Of a stretch of 64,000 nt of DNA, positions 24,487-32,876 are shown one piece after another (within the stretch, counting starts at the first letter, position 1; each line of letters opens with the position of its first letter). The position numbers were made by a program, and so were the translations under genes. The notes beneath the pieces were generated by a model that was given only the letters and a program-made list of their open reading frames with translations, did not search any database and had not been told where the DNA came from. Source of the stretch: Algoriphagus pacificus (GTDB taxonomy: Bacteria; Bacteroidota; Bacteroidia; Cytophagales; Cyclobacteriaceae); contig NZ_JAFKCU010000001.1 of assembly GCF_017254845.1 (NCBI RefSeq), forward strand, positions 248,001-312,000. Direction: 5' to 3'.

Positions 24487-25650
24487 ATGAACGAGCGATA
24501 CATGCAGCGCGGGGTTTCCGCCTCCAAAGAAGATGTACATCAGGCAATTTCCAAGCTTGATAAGGGGCTTTACCCAAAAGCATTCTGCAAAATTGTCGAG
24601 GACACTCTTGGCAACGATCCCGATTATTGCAACATCATGCATGCCGATGGTGCAGGTACCAAGTCATCTCTGGCTTATTCCTACTGGAAAGAAACCGGGG
24701 ATTTGAGCGTATGGAAAGGTATTGCCCAAGATGCAATCATCATGAATACAGATGATTTGCTTTGTGTAGGAGCGATCAACAATATCCTCGTTTCATCCAC
24801 TATTGGCAGAAACAAAAACCTGGTTCCAGGAGAAGTTATTTCTGCGATAATCGAAGGAACTGAAGAGGTTCTTCAAATGCTTCGTGACAATGGCGTCAAT
24901 GCTGTTTTAACCGGAGGTGAAACTGCAGATGTGGGCGACTTGGTTCGAACCATCATCGTGGACAGCACAGTCACTTGCCGCATGAGAAGAGATGAAGTCA
25001 TTTCCAATGATAAAATCCAAGCAGGAGATGTAATTGTAGGTTTGGCTTCATTTGGTCAAGCTAAATACGAAACTGCTTACAATGGAGGCATGGGAAGTAA
25101 TGGTTTGACTTCTGCCCGCCACGATGTTTTCAATAAAGTTTTGAAAACTAAATACCCTGAAAGTTTTGATCCTTCTGTTCCTGAAGCGTTAGTGTATTCA
25201 GGAAAATACAATTTGACGGATGCAGCACCTGGTTCGCCCGTCAATATCGGCAAACTCGTTTTATCTCCTACCCGAACCTACGCTCCGATCATGGTCGATG
25301 TATTGAATTACATGAGACCTAGGGTTCACGGCTTGGTTCATTGCAGCGGTGGTGCCCAAACGAAAGTCCTACATTTTGTAGACGACGTGCATGTTATCAA
25401 AGATAACTTGTTTGAAACTCCTCCTTTGTTCAAGATCATCCAGGAGGAAAGCGGTACAGATTGGAAAGAAATGTACAAGGTTTTCAACATGGGTCATCGA
25501 ATGGAAGTTTATTTGGATGAGCGATACGCGGAAGAGATCATCGATATCGCGGAATCCTATGGAGTTGAAGCTCAGATTATCGGAAGAGTTGAACCGCATG
25601 AAGGCAAAAAAGTAACCATCAATAGTCCATACGGCACATTTGAATATTAA
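24487..25650 (+). CDS. purM: Phosphoribosylformylglycinamidine cyclo-ligase (AIR synthase)
   Basis: 387 residues, with the extended N-terminus typical of Bacteroidota PurM (YMQRGVSASKEDVHQAISKL). The ATP-grasp-unrelated PurM fold is indicated by MHADGAGTKSSLAY (about 51-64), the metal site region DAIIMNTDDLLCVGA, GGETADVGDLVRTI and the C-terminal FNMGHRMEVY. It converts FGAM to AIR in purine synthesis. A TAACTTTG -7-like box (24474-24481) lies only 5 bp before the ATG and no good upstream TTG exists, so either the leader is very short or the box is coincidental. The ceramidase-like gene follows after 4 bp. Confidence 0.88.
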   Translation: MNERYMQRGVSASKEDVHQAISKLDKGLYPKAFCKIVEDTLGNDPDYCNIMHADGAGTKSSLAYSYWKETGDLSVWKGIAQDAIIMNTDDLLCVGAINNILVSSTIGRNKNLVPGEVISAIIEGTEEVLQMLRDNGVNAVLTGGETADVGDLVRTIIVDSTVTCRMRRDEVISNDKIQAGDVIVGLASFGQAKYETAYNGGMGSNGLTSARHDVFNKVLKTKYPESFDPSVPEALVYSGKYNLTDAAPGSPVNIGKLVLSPTRTYAPIMVDVLNYMRPRVHGLVHCSGGAQTKVLHFVDDVHVIKDNLFETPPLFKIIQEESGTDWKEMYKVFNMGHRMEVYLDERYAEEIIDIAESYGVEAQIIGRVEPHEGKKVTINSPYGTFEY

Positions 25651-25654
25651 TTGA

Positions 25655-27004
25655 ATGTCTGCTAAAAAGCTGTTTAAGATACTCGGGAAAATCCTTTTGG
25701 GGGTTTTCCTTTTTATTTTTCTAGTCGGTATTCTGACCCTGACTACGGTGGATAGAACGCCTATTCAAGAGCAGGAATTCTACAAGAACACCATGGCTGA
25801 ATTGTCTGGTATTAAGCTGAAGGAAAGCGAAGCATCTTTTTGGCTGGCTGGCTGGGGCAAAGCAAATATGACCCCCTCTCATCCCGTGGAACTGGTAGGC
25901 TATGCACCAAGAGGGAATTATGAGTTTGTTCAGGACAGCAGTTACGTCAAAGCGCTTTCTCTAAGCAATGGGAAGACTACTGTTGCGTGGCTGAGTTATG
26001 AACTGCTGATCGTCCATCCGCATTTGGCAGCAGCCGTAGAAAAAGCAATCCAAGAGGCAAAACTTCCCGTCGATCAGGTGATTTTTACAGCTACCCACAC
26101 ACACGCCGGAATGGGAGGATATATGCCAGGGCCCTTGGGTGAAATGGCTTTTGGTGGATACAATGAAGAGACAGTGGAACTGATAGTGAAGCAGTCTCTA
26201 ATTGCTTTGGGAAGTTCAATTCAAACGCAGGACACGGTTTCTATTCAATACAAAAAAATCGATGCAAGTGAGTTTGTTGCCAATAGATTCATCAAAGACG
26301 ATCCTATTGAGCCTTCGATCCGTCAATTGATTTTCACCAAAAACTCTGGTGAAAAGGCGACTTTCTTCACCTATTCGGCACATGCAACAATACTCAGCTC
26401 TAAATTCATGGGGCTTTCAGGGGATTACCCTTTTTATTTGATGCAGGATCTGGAAAAGGAGGAGTTTGATTTTGCCATGTTTGCGGCAGGAACAGTCGGT
26501 AGTCACAAGCCATTAGCTTCAGGTAATTCACCCGAGCAAATTCAGCAATATGCCCATAGCCTAGACTCGATCATGCAGGTAAAAATGACCTATTTTTCCA
26601 CCATCAATCGTCACCGGATTGCCTACGGAAAACTCCCTTTGCAATTGCGGGAGCCACACCTTAGGATTTCTGATGGCATTCGACTTCGCCCTTGGTTATT
26701 CAATTACCTTTTGGGTGAGACAAATGTGCATTTTGACATTACCTTGATTGGAAACACCTTGATGATTGCTTCCAGTGGTGAAATCTCTGGCGTCTTTTTT
26801 AAAAAATGGGAAGACTTGGCAAAAGCTGAGGGTTTAAATCTGATCATTACCACTTTTAATGGTGGTTATATGGGCTATATTACTCCAGATGAATACTATG
26901 ATCGGAATTTCCATGAAGTGCGGGAAATGAATTGGTATGGGCCAGGCAACGGTTCTTATTACGATGATTTGATTACCTCATTAATTCAAAAAGTAGCTAA
27001 TTGA
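25655..27004 (+). CDS. Membrane-anchored neutral/alkaline ceramidase-like hydrolase
   Basis: 449 residues with an N-terminal signal anchor at about 10-31. The domain starts LAGWGKANMTPSHPVELVGY, and TATHTHAGMGG (His148 and His150) matches the zinc-binding THTH signature of neutral ceramidases. The C-terminal immunoglobulin-like domain of full ceramidases is missing (they are usually over 600 residues), so the substrate may be different. It would act on the periplasmic side of a membrane. The gene is only 4 bp from purM and is probably co-transcribed, though a metabolic link is not obvious. Bacteroidota make sphingolipids, which is a plausible substrate context but inference here. Confidence 0.8.
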   Translation: MSAKKLFKILGKILLGVFLFIFLVGILTLTTVDRTPIQEQEFYKNTMAELSGIKLKESEASFWLAGWGKANMTPSHPVELVGYAPRGNYEFVQDSSYVKALSLSNGKTTVAWLSYELLIVHPHLAAAVEKAIQEAKLPVDQVIFTATHTHAGMGGYMPGPLGEMAFGGYNEETVELIVKQSLIALGSSIQTQDTVSIQYKKIDASEFVANRFIKDDPIEPSIRQLIFTKNSGEKATFFTYSAHATILSSKFMGLSGDYPFYLMQDLEKEEFDFAMFAAGTVGSHKPLASGNSPEQIQQYAHSLDSIMQVKMTYFSTINRHRIAYGKLPLQLREPHLRISDGIRLRPWLFNYLLGETNVHFDITLIGNTLMIASSGEISGVFFKKWEDLAKAEGLNLIITTFNGGYMGYITPDEYYDRNFHEVREMNWYGPGNGSYYDDLITSLIQKVAN

Positions 27005-27066
27005 CCTTGGTCAGTTTTGTCCTGATTTAAGTTCGATTTGTCCTAACTGATTCGCTAAGGCTAGCT

Positions 27067-27074
27067 TACTTTTG
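27067..27074 (+). promoter_or_regulatory. Possible -7 box of the DUF983 gene
   Basis: TACTTTTG matches TAnnTTTG exactly, 14 bp before the ATG. The nearest TTTG lies 26 bp upstream, longer than usual, so support is partial. Confidence 0.35.
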
Positions 27075-27088
27075 TTAAAAAAAGAATC

Positions 27089-27487
27089 ATGAAAATTCTA
27101 AGTCAAGATTCCTACCTAAAAAGCATCAGCACTTGTAAATGTCCAAGATGTCACCAAGGTGATATGTTTGAACCTATGAGTCTAAAAAAGCCTTCCAGTT
27201 TATTTGAAATGAAAAAGAACTGTGAGGTTTGTAACCAAAGCTTCGAACCTGAGCCAGGTTATTATTTTGGGGCCATGTTCATCAGCTATGGCTTAAATAC
27301 AGCACTTTTTATTGCCATTTGGGTGGGATTGGAATTATTCTACAGTGAATATTCATTGACATTACTGCTGGTTCTAATTTCTATTTCAGCCATTTTACTT
27401 TTGCCGCTTTTCTTTCGAATCAGCCGCTCTTTATGGATCGCCATATTTATTCCCTATCGGGCAAAGGAACCCAGCAATCAATCCTAA
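27089..27487 (+). CDS. DUF983 zinc-ribbon membrane protein
   Basis: 132 residues. Two CxxC pairs (CKCPRCHQGDMF, about 17-28, and NCEVCNQSF, about 46-54) form a zinc ribbon. They are followed by EPGYYFGAMFISYG and two transmembrane helices (about 69-86 and 92-111). This is the standard layout of DUF983, a family without an assigned role, sometimes found near respiratory genes. Here it lies between the ceramidase-like gene and an AraC-type regulator. Confidence 0.85.
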   Translation: MKILSQDSYLKSISTCKCPRCHQGDMFEPMSLKKPSSLFEMKKNCEVCNQSFEPEPGYYFGAMFISYGLNTALFIAIWVGLELFYSEYSLTLLLVLISISAILLLPLFFRISRSLWIAIFIPYRAKEPSNQS

Positions 27488-27532
27488 ACTAGATTCCTGA
27501 GGAATTCTGCAGGTTTTTTAGGAAATTCCCAA

Positions 27533-28417
27533 ATGCCTGAGAAAACCTTACCCATCTATCAGATTCCGGATTTTGAGACGGAGAAAATCAGCAGTTCTGA
27601 ATTTTATTATTCCAAACTGGACTTTCATCTCCAAAAACATCTTTTTATCCAGAAGCCTCACAAGCATGATTTCTACATTCTCTTGCTAATCTCGTCGGGT
27701 ACAGGAACTCATACCATTGATTTTAAATCTTATCCTGTAATGCCCGGTTCTGTGTTTTTCTTATCCCCTGGACAGGTACACTCCTGGCAGCTTTCGGCAG
27801 ATACAAATGGCCATATTCTGTTTTTTAAAGGCTCTTTCTACAGTGCCTTGTTTACTCAAAGAAAGTTGATGAGCTTTTCTTTTTTTCATTCAAACCATGC
27901 AATTCCTGTGATGGAAATAGAGGCTGAAAAGGTGAGGGAGTTGACCTTTTATTTTGAGCGGATCGATAAGGAAATCACAGATCCAGGTTGGTCAAGCATC
28001 ACTCAACTGGCATCGTACACAGATCTACTTCTCACCAACTGCTATCGCTACTATTTGGAAAAAAATCTTAATTCTAGCGCTTCAACTATGCAGCTTGATT
28101 TATTTCAAAAAATTGAAGTTTTGATCGAATCAAACTTTTTAGAAAACCGGGAAGTCTCCTTTTATGCTGACCAAATGAATATGAGTATCAAACAACTCAA
28201 TTCGGTTACAAAGAAAGCTGTCGGAAAACCTATCTCACAACTGATTCTGGAGAGGGTGATCCTAGAATCTAAAAGGCTTTTGATTAATTCCAGCTTAACG
28301 ATTTCAGAAATCGCCACACATTTCAACTTGGATGATCCCTCTTATTTCAGCCGTTTATTCAAAAGAAAAACCTCCTATACACCAGAAGAATTTAGGAAAA
28401 GTGTGCAATCAGAATGA
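27533..28417 (+). CDS. AraC-family transcriptional regulator
   Basis: 294 residues. The N-terminal cupin-like sensor (about 30-150) contains KPHKHDFYILLLISSGTGTH and PGSVFFLSPGQVHSW, a typical ligand pocket. The C-terminal AraC DNA-binding domain (about 190-290) contains ISQLILERVILESKRLLINS, LTISEIATHFNLDDPSYFSR and LFKRKTSYTPEEFRKS. It is a one-component regulator, and a bound small molecule would control DNA binding. Its 3' end overlaps the convergent methyltransferase gene by 9 bp. Targets are unknown. Confidence 0.9.
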   Translation: MPEKTLPIYQIPDFETEKISSSEFYYSKLDFHLQKHLFIQKPHKHDFYILLLISSGTGTHTIDFKSYPVMPGSVFFLSPGQVHSWQLSADTNGHILFFKGSFYSALFTQRKLMSFSFFHSNHAIPVMEIEAEKVRELTFYFERIDKEITDPGWSSITQLASYTDLLLTNCYRYYLEKNLNSSASTMQLDLFQKIEVLIESNFLENREVSFYADQMNMSIKQLNSVTKKAVGKPISQLILERVILESKRLLINSSLTISEIATHFNLDDPSYFSRLFKRKTSYTPEEFRKSVQSE

Positions 28418-29014
28418 TTCCGGAATCCATATTTGGGCTTTGACCCAGCCTTTCCTAAAGAGTTTTTCAGAAGTTTTTTTCAGGTCATTCCGTTGGAAAA
28501 TTTGCTCATAATTAGGAATATCTTCCCGCTTATGTGCCGTTACTATTCTAAAGAATTGAATCATTGCTAATGACACAAACCGCTGATATCCGGTTTTCGC
28601 TTCAAAAAAATCAGCCAAATAAATCCTCCCATTTTGATTCAGGCTTTTTTTACAAAAGACTAGCAGGGCATCGATTTCTTCATCACTTAGCGTATCCAAA
28701 ACAAAATGAAGCCAAATTTCATCAAATCGGATTTCCGGTCGAAAATGATAGACTCCAAGATGAAAACTCAAGCGACTATCCTTCAGATTACTTTTAGCCA
28801 AAGAAAGCATGGATTGCGAAAGCTCCCAGTATTCTCCCTGCAGTTGTTTTTGAAAAGCCTTGTAATCCAGGCCGTCTCCTCCACCAATTATTAGTATCTT
28901 TTTAGCAGAAAGCCCTTCCAAAAAGCAGGTTTTAGAAAGCTTCAACTGCGAACCAAAGACCAGTTTGGCTAGGGTATTGTAAATAGGTGATATAAAACTA
29001 TAGTGATCTTTCAT
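28409..29014 (-). CDS. Class I SAM-dependent methyltransferase
   Basis: 201 residues. The motif I segment KILIIGGGDGLDYKAF (about 39-54), the aromatic YWELSQSMLSLAKSNL region (motif II), and the FDEIWLHFVLDTLSDEEI and GRIYLADFFE segments follow the class I methyltransferase order. The N-terminal YSFISPIYNTLAKLVFG resembles ubiquinone/menaquinone-type methyltransferases, but substrate assignment is not safe. It is transcribed convergently with the AraC gene (9-bp overlap of 3' ends) and divergently from the acyl-CoA dehydrogenase gene. Confidence 0.82.
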   Translation of the reverse strand: MKDHYSFISPIYNTLAKLVFGSQLKLSKTCFLEGLSAKKILIIGGGDGLDYKAFQKQLQGEYWELSQSMLSLAKSNLKDSRLSFHLGVYHFRPEIRFDEIWLHFVLDTLSDEEIDALLVFCKKSLNQNGRIYLADFFEAKTGYQRFVSLAMIQFFRIVTAHKREDIPNYEQIFQRNDLKKTSEKLFRKGWVKAQIWIPESF

Positions 29015-29145
29015 TAGTTTAAACCCTAATTAACTTTCAACCCAAAACACTTTTTATGATTTCGAGCATGGCAGGATATGAGAAGCTTTGGGGCGACTAA
29101 AATTATTTTGAGAATCCTTTTGTCCATAAAATAACAAGCTAACAG

Positions 29146-30504
29146 ATGAAAAATATATTTAAATCCATCTCGGGATTACGTCAGATTTTATCCAGTGTAG
29201 ATCTTGATCAGATTTCCAAGCTATCTCAAAAAGTCGATTTAGCCAAAATGGTAGGCCTTGTCTCAAAAATGAGTGAAGAGGATCTTTCCAAAATGATGGG
29301 AATGCTAAAAGGTGGTAGTAAACCAAAAGTAATTCCTCCAGTCAATGGAGATTTCTACGAACTTGGAAAAAGTCTCCCCCATCACGAGCGCGAAATCCAA
29401 TTGCGGGTTCGGGAATTTATGGAGCGGGAAATCAAACCCATTGCCAATCATTATTGGAATCGAGCGGAATTTCCGATGCAGATTATCCCAAAAATGGCTG
29501 AATTGGACATCGCGGGATTGACCTATCAGGGTTATGGTTGCCCTGGACATTCTGCACTCTTAGAAGGATTTATAGCCATGGAAATGGCAAGAATAGATAC
29601 CTCAATTTCCACATTTTTCGGAGTCCAAAGTGGTCTAGCTATGGGTTCTATTTACCTCTGCGGTTCTGAGGAGCAAAAGAAAGAATGGCTTCCAGCGATG
29701 CAGAAATTAGAAAAAATCGGTGCTTTCGGTCTGACAGAACCTGAAGTAGGTTCTGGAGTTGCTGGTGGATTGACTACTACCTGCAAACGGGAAGGCGATG
29801 TCTGGGTCTTGAATGGGCAGAAAAAATGGATTGGGAATGCAACTTTTTCGGATATCACTATTATTTGGGCTAGAGATCTGGACGATCAGCAAGTGAAAGG
29901 TTTTATTGTGAGAAAAGACAATCCTGGGTTCAAAGCTGAAAAGCTGGAGGATAAAATGGCCCTTCGAACAGTTCAGAATGCATTAATCACCATGACGAAT
30001 TGCGAAGTCCCTGAATCTGATCGTCTGCAGGAAGCAAATTCATTCAGAGATACTTCTAAAGTGCTTCGGATGACCCGTGCAGGTGTAGCCTGGCAGGCAG
30101 TTGGCTGTGCCCGAGGTGCATACGAACTAGCTTTGGCCTACACCAATGAAAGAAAGCAATTCGGAAGACCTATTGCTTCATTCCAGCTGGTACAGGATAT
30201 TTTGGTAACGATGCTGGGTGATTTGACAGCCATGCAGACAATGGTTTTTCGACTTTCAGAGATGCAAGATTCTGATTTATTGAAAGATGAACATGCTTCC
30301 TTGGCAAAGGTTTTCTGCACACTGAGAATGAGATCGATTGTGGATCATGCGAGAGAATTATTTGGAGGAAATGGGATTTTGCTAAAGCATGATATCGCCA
30401 GATTTGTGGCAGATGCGGAAGCAGTCTATAGCTATGAAGGCACCAAAGAAATCAATTCCTTGATTGTCGGCAGAGCCATTACTGGGCACAGTGCTTTCGT
30501 CTAA
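29146..30504 (+). CDS. Acyl-CoA dehydrogenase, glutaryl-CoA dehydrogenase-like, with helical N-terminal extension
   Basis: 452 residues, longer than the usual 380-400. Residues 1-58 form an extra, Lys/Ser/Met-rich helical extension (DLDQISKLSQKVDLAKMVGL ... SKMMGMLKG). The flavin domain follows, with GAFGLTEPEVGSGVAGGL, WVLNGQKKWIGNA, the helical domain TNERKQFGRPIASFQLVQDI and the catalytic base in AVYSYEGTKEI (Glu431). The C-terminal LIVGRAITGHSAF resembles the equivalent region of glutaryl-CoA dehydrogenases. It should oxidise an acyl-CoA with FAD and pass electrons to ETF; glutaryl-CoA is possible but not proven. The tail-to-tail neighbour begins at the next base. Confidence 0.88.
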   Translation: MKNIFKSISGLRQILSSVDLDQISKLSQKVDLAKMVGLVSKMSEEDLSKMMGMLKGGSKPKVIPPVNGDFYELGKSLPHHEREIQLRVREFMEREIKPIANHYWNRAEFPMQIIPKMAELDIAGLTYQGYGCPGHSALLEGFIAMEMARIDTSISTFFGVQSGLAMGSIYLCGSEEQKKEWLPAMQKLEKIGAFGLTEPEVGSGVAGGLTTTCKREGDVWVLNGQKKWIGNATFSDITIIWARDLDDQQVKGFIVRKDNPGFKAEKLEDKMALRTVQNALITMTNCEVPESDRLQEANSFRDTSKVLRMTRAGVAWQAVGCARGAYELALAYTNERKQFGRPIASFQLVQDILVTMLGDLTAMQTMVFRLSEMQDSDLLKDEHASLAKVFCTLRMRSIVDHARELFGGNGILLKHDIARFVADAEAVYSYEGTKEINSLIVGRAITGHSAFV

Positions 30505-31344
30505 TCACCAGAAAAGCAGCAGCCAGGGTATAAAAAAGGTGGCTTCCATTCGGAATCTGATTTGGGAAGCTGTCAGTTTCTTATCGTAAAAGGTCAAGTA
30601 ATGGATCAATGCCATTAGAAGAAGTAAACTGGCAAATACTCTGTAGAAAGAAGGAAAAAAGACAAGGCAAAGTAGGAAAGCAGCAATGAGAAAAAAGGCA
30701 AGTCTGCGGATCAGGCTGCCTACTTTTTCTTTGGAAAGTACGCTAAGCAACGAGCCAAAACCTGAAGCTTGATCTTTCCCTGAATCCAGCCAGGAAAGCA
30801 TGATTAAATTCAGGTAAGCCAAGCCGATATAACCGGTCATAAGCAGGCCTATTTGCCATTCCCAATCTTCAAAAGAAAATCTAAGGAAAGGGAGCAAAGC
30901 AATTCCCAAAACATAAAAAATCGCGGTATTTGCCTCCTTCAGCCAGTGAAAAGAAATTGGCAACATTCGGATCAAAAGCATCAGGAGAAGAATCATTCCT
31001 CCCAAAACTGAAGCAACCAAGAGTTCCTTTCCAATTCCAAAGGTGACATAGGCTCCATAAAGACCGATCACAGAATTGATGATTAAGAGAAACCAAAGCG
31101 CAAGTGCATGCTTTTGATGGAAAGTATGGCGATCCATATTCGTTCCTTTTGAAAGCTTGCGGGAATCCATCAAATGGTCAAAAGTATAAATCACCCAAAC
31201 GGCCATCCCCAACAAAGCATAAATCGTCCAAGGCAAGGGAACTCTCAAAAGCTTGGAAAAGAACAGCAGACCTCCCATCGCACCAAAAACAACATCTAGG
31301 GAAAGCCAAGTAAACCGCTGGTATAATTCTTCAACTGAAATCAC
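30505..31344 (-). CDS. Multi-pass membrane protein, possibly UbiA prenyltransferase-like
   Basis: 279 residues, very hydrophobic, with about eight transmembrane segments. VWVIYTFDHLMDSRKL (about 50-65), followed by HTFHQKHA, resembles the first Asp-containing active-site loop of UbiA-type prenyltransferases, though the full NDxxDxxxD motif is absent. A second loop GLAYLNLIMLSWLDSGKDQA contains another acidic pair. I therefore give the UbiA relation as possible only. Its stop codon abuts the acyl-CoA dehydrogenase stop with no gap. Confidence 0.65.
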   Translation of the reverse strand: MISVEELYQRFTWLSLDVVFGAMGGLLFFSKLLRVPLPWTIYALLGMAVWVIYTFDHLMDSRKLSKGTNMDRHTFHQKHALALWFLLIINSVIGLYGAYVTFGIGKELLVASVLGGMILLLMLLIRMLPISFHWLKEANTAIFYVLGIALLPFLRFSFEDWEWQIGLLMTGYIGLAYLNLIMLSWLDSGKDQASGFGSLLSVLSKEKVGSLIRRLAFFLIAAFLLCLVFFPSFYRVFASLLLLMALIHYLTFYDKKLTASQIRFRMEATFFIPWLLLFW

Positions 31345-31369
31345 ACTTAAAGATACCCATGCATTCGGA

Positions 31370-31398
31370 TTTGGTAGATATTGCCTATTTTAAATTTG
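31370..31398 (+). promoter_or_regulatory. Promoter of the SGNH hydrolase gene
   Basis: TTTG (31370-31373), a 17-bp spacer and TAAATTTG (31391-31398) match the Bacteroidota consensus, 16 bp before the ATG. Confidence 0.6.
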
Positions 31399-31414
31399 AC
31401 AAAAACCCATTGCA

Positions 31415-32050
31415 ATGAAAAAAACCTATTTCATCCTACTTCTCATGCTATTGAGCGGCTTATCCTATGCCCAGAACCCCATTAAAATTGCCTGTGTGGG
31501 CAACAGTATCACCCAAGGACCGGGGAGAGATAATCCCGACAGCTATCCCCTGCAGATGCAAGCGCTTCTGGGAGATGCCTACGAAGTGGTGAATTTTGGA
31601 GTGAGTGGCAGAACCTTGCTTCGAAAAGGAGATTACCCCTACTGGAATGAGCCACAGTTTCAACAGGTCAAAGACTTTGCTCCGGATATTCTGGTAATCA
31701 TGCTGGGAACGAATGATTCCAAGCCTCAGAACTGGCAATATGCTTCTGAATTCAGACAGGATTACCTGGATATGATTGCTGAGTTTAAGAAAACAATGCC
31801 GGTAGATGGAAAAGTCTATGTGGTCATGCCTGTACCGGTGACAAAGGATAATTTTAATATCAGGGCTGAAGTGATGAACAATGAACAGCGGATGATGATC
31901 ATGGATATAGCGAGAGATTCTGGTTCAGAAATGATAGACCTCTATACTCCCTTGATGAATAAAGGCGAATTGCTACCCGATGGAGTCCATCCAAATACCG
32001 AAGGTCTGGGCATTATGGCCAGTGTGATAGCGAGAGCGATACGGCTTTAA
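31415..32050 (+). CDS. Secreted SGNH/GDSL hydrolase
   Basis: 211 residues with a signal peptide (ends GLSYAQ, residue 20). The four SGNH blocks are visible: GNSIT with Ser31 (GDS-like), FGVSGRTLL for the oxyanion Gly, LGTND with Asn100, and LPDGVHPN with Asp189 and His192. It is a single-domain esterase/lipase or acetylesterase acting outside the cytoplasm; similar enzymes deacetylate glycans. It has its own promoter and terminator and is monocistronic. Confidence 0.9.
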   Translation: MKKTYFILLLMLLSGLSYAQNPIKIACVGNSITQGPGRDNPDSYPLQMQALLGDAYEVVNFGVSGRTLLRKGDYPYWNEPQFQQVKDFAPDILVIMLGTNDSKPQNWQYASEFRQDYLDMIAEFKKTMPVDGKVYVVMPVPVTKDNFNIRAEVMNNEQRMMIMDIARDSGSEMIDLYTPLMNKGELLPDGVHPNTEGLGIMASVIARAIRL

Positions 32051-32090
32051 GATTGTTGATGTCAGATTTCAGATATCAGATGTTTTCCAT

Positions 32091-32131
32091 AAACCCTTCA
32101 GATGTTAGAAATCTGAAGGGTTTTGTTTTTT
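32091..32131 (+). terminator. Strong terminator after the SGNH hydrolase gene
   Basis: A 13-bp stem AAACCCTTCAGAT (32091-32103) / ATCTGAAGGGTTT (32111-32123) with a 7-nt loop is followed by a T-rich run. It argues against a gene start upstream of it for the next protein. Confidence 0.85.
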
Positions 32132-32196
32132 CCTATTATCAAGAACCTTTATTTTTTATGAGGAAATCACTTTATTTCCTGCTAAAGACGGTTAAA

Positions 32197-32610
32197 ATGA
32201 TGCTAAATAAAAAGCTACTAATTGCTTTCGTGCTTTATCAATTTTCAGTGGATTTTGTTTTTGGACAAAATAAATCAGATTTGGATAGCCTAAGGACTTA
32301 TTACCAGAAGTGTCTAGATAAAGGTCAGTTTATGTCTGACTGTGCTCGAAACTATTTTTATACAATTAATTCAATGGATTCAATCATTTATAATAAACTA
32401 TATAATTCCTTGGATTTGAATAATAGACAAAATTTAAAAAAGGAACAGAATGATTGGCTTAAGAAAAAGGAAGAATTCCTAGAAATGGGACAAAAAAAAT
32501 ACGAAGCAAGCAATGGAGGTTTGGATGAATTGATGTTCATGTACGATAATAATGCAGCTTTTATTGAAAAACGAATCTTAGACTTGATAAATCGGATGAA
32601 AAATAAATAG
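32197..32610 (+). CDS. Secreted LprI/DUF1311-like protein
   Basis: 137 residues from ATG 32197, which gives a signal peptide (MMLNKKLLIAFVLYQFSVDF then VFGQ); longer in-frame starts would cross a terminator. The mature protein has the DUF1311 pattern: an early Cys (YYQKCLDKG), a second Cys (MSDCARNYFY), then NKLYNSLDLNNRQNLKKEQN and DWLKKKEEF. LprI-type proteins include lysozyme inhibitors, but many members are uncharacterised. The base composition is AT-rich like the following module, in contrast to the SGNH gene upstream, so it may belong to the accessory region. Confidence 0.72.
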   Translation: MMLNKKLLIAFVLYQFSVDFVFGQNKSDLDSLRTYYQKCLDKGQFMSDCARNYFYTINSMDSIIYNKLYNSLDLNNRQNLKKEQNDWLKKKEEFLEMGQKKYEASNGGLDELMFMYDNNAAFIEKRILDLINRMKNK

Positions 32611-32744
32611 GATTAGCTTGCTACAGTTAAAATGCTTTTAGTTTTCGTGGTAAATGATATCTTTAGGAATGAATTTTTATCTGCTTTACCAAAATACATC
32701 TTTTTCAAAGTTCCATTCTCAAAAAAAAAGTGCCGTTCATTTTC

Positions 32745-32762
32745 CTGCTTCTCAAGAAGCAG
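32745..32762. repeat. 8-bp inverted repeat in the gap before the protease gene
   Basis: CTGCTTCT (32745-32752) and AGAAGCAG (32755-32762) are exact inverted copies separated by CA. It is short and lies in AT-rich non-coding DNA (32611-32876) where I see no gene or consensus promoter. It could be an operator. Confidence 0.4.
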
Positions 32763-32839
32763 CGAATAAAAAATGCAAAATGTGTATTTATCCAGCTTAT
32801 TTTGACAGATATATAAACCAAAGGCATATAAATAAATAA

Positions 32840-32846
32840 GTTAGGT
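32840..32846 (+). other. GTTAGGT, attC R'-like left end of the accessory module
   Basis: GTTAGGT fits the integron recombination core GTTRRRY (R' box), in the orientation in which a cassette would begin at 32841. The remaining elements of an attC site (R'', L'', L') are not recognisable upstream, so this is at most a boundary remnant. Confidence 0.35.
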
Positions 32847-32876
32847 GCAATGCGAAAACATAAATATTGATTCATC

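Noticed and set aside
32654-32839. Short open frame of 61 codons before the protease gene
   Set aside because: Low-complexity composition, no initiation context and no recognisable protein pattern; probably non-coding.
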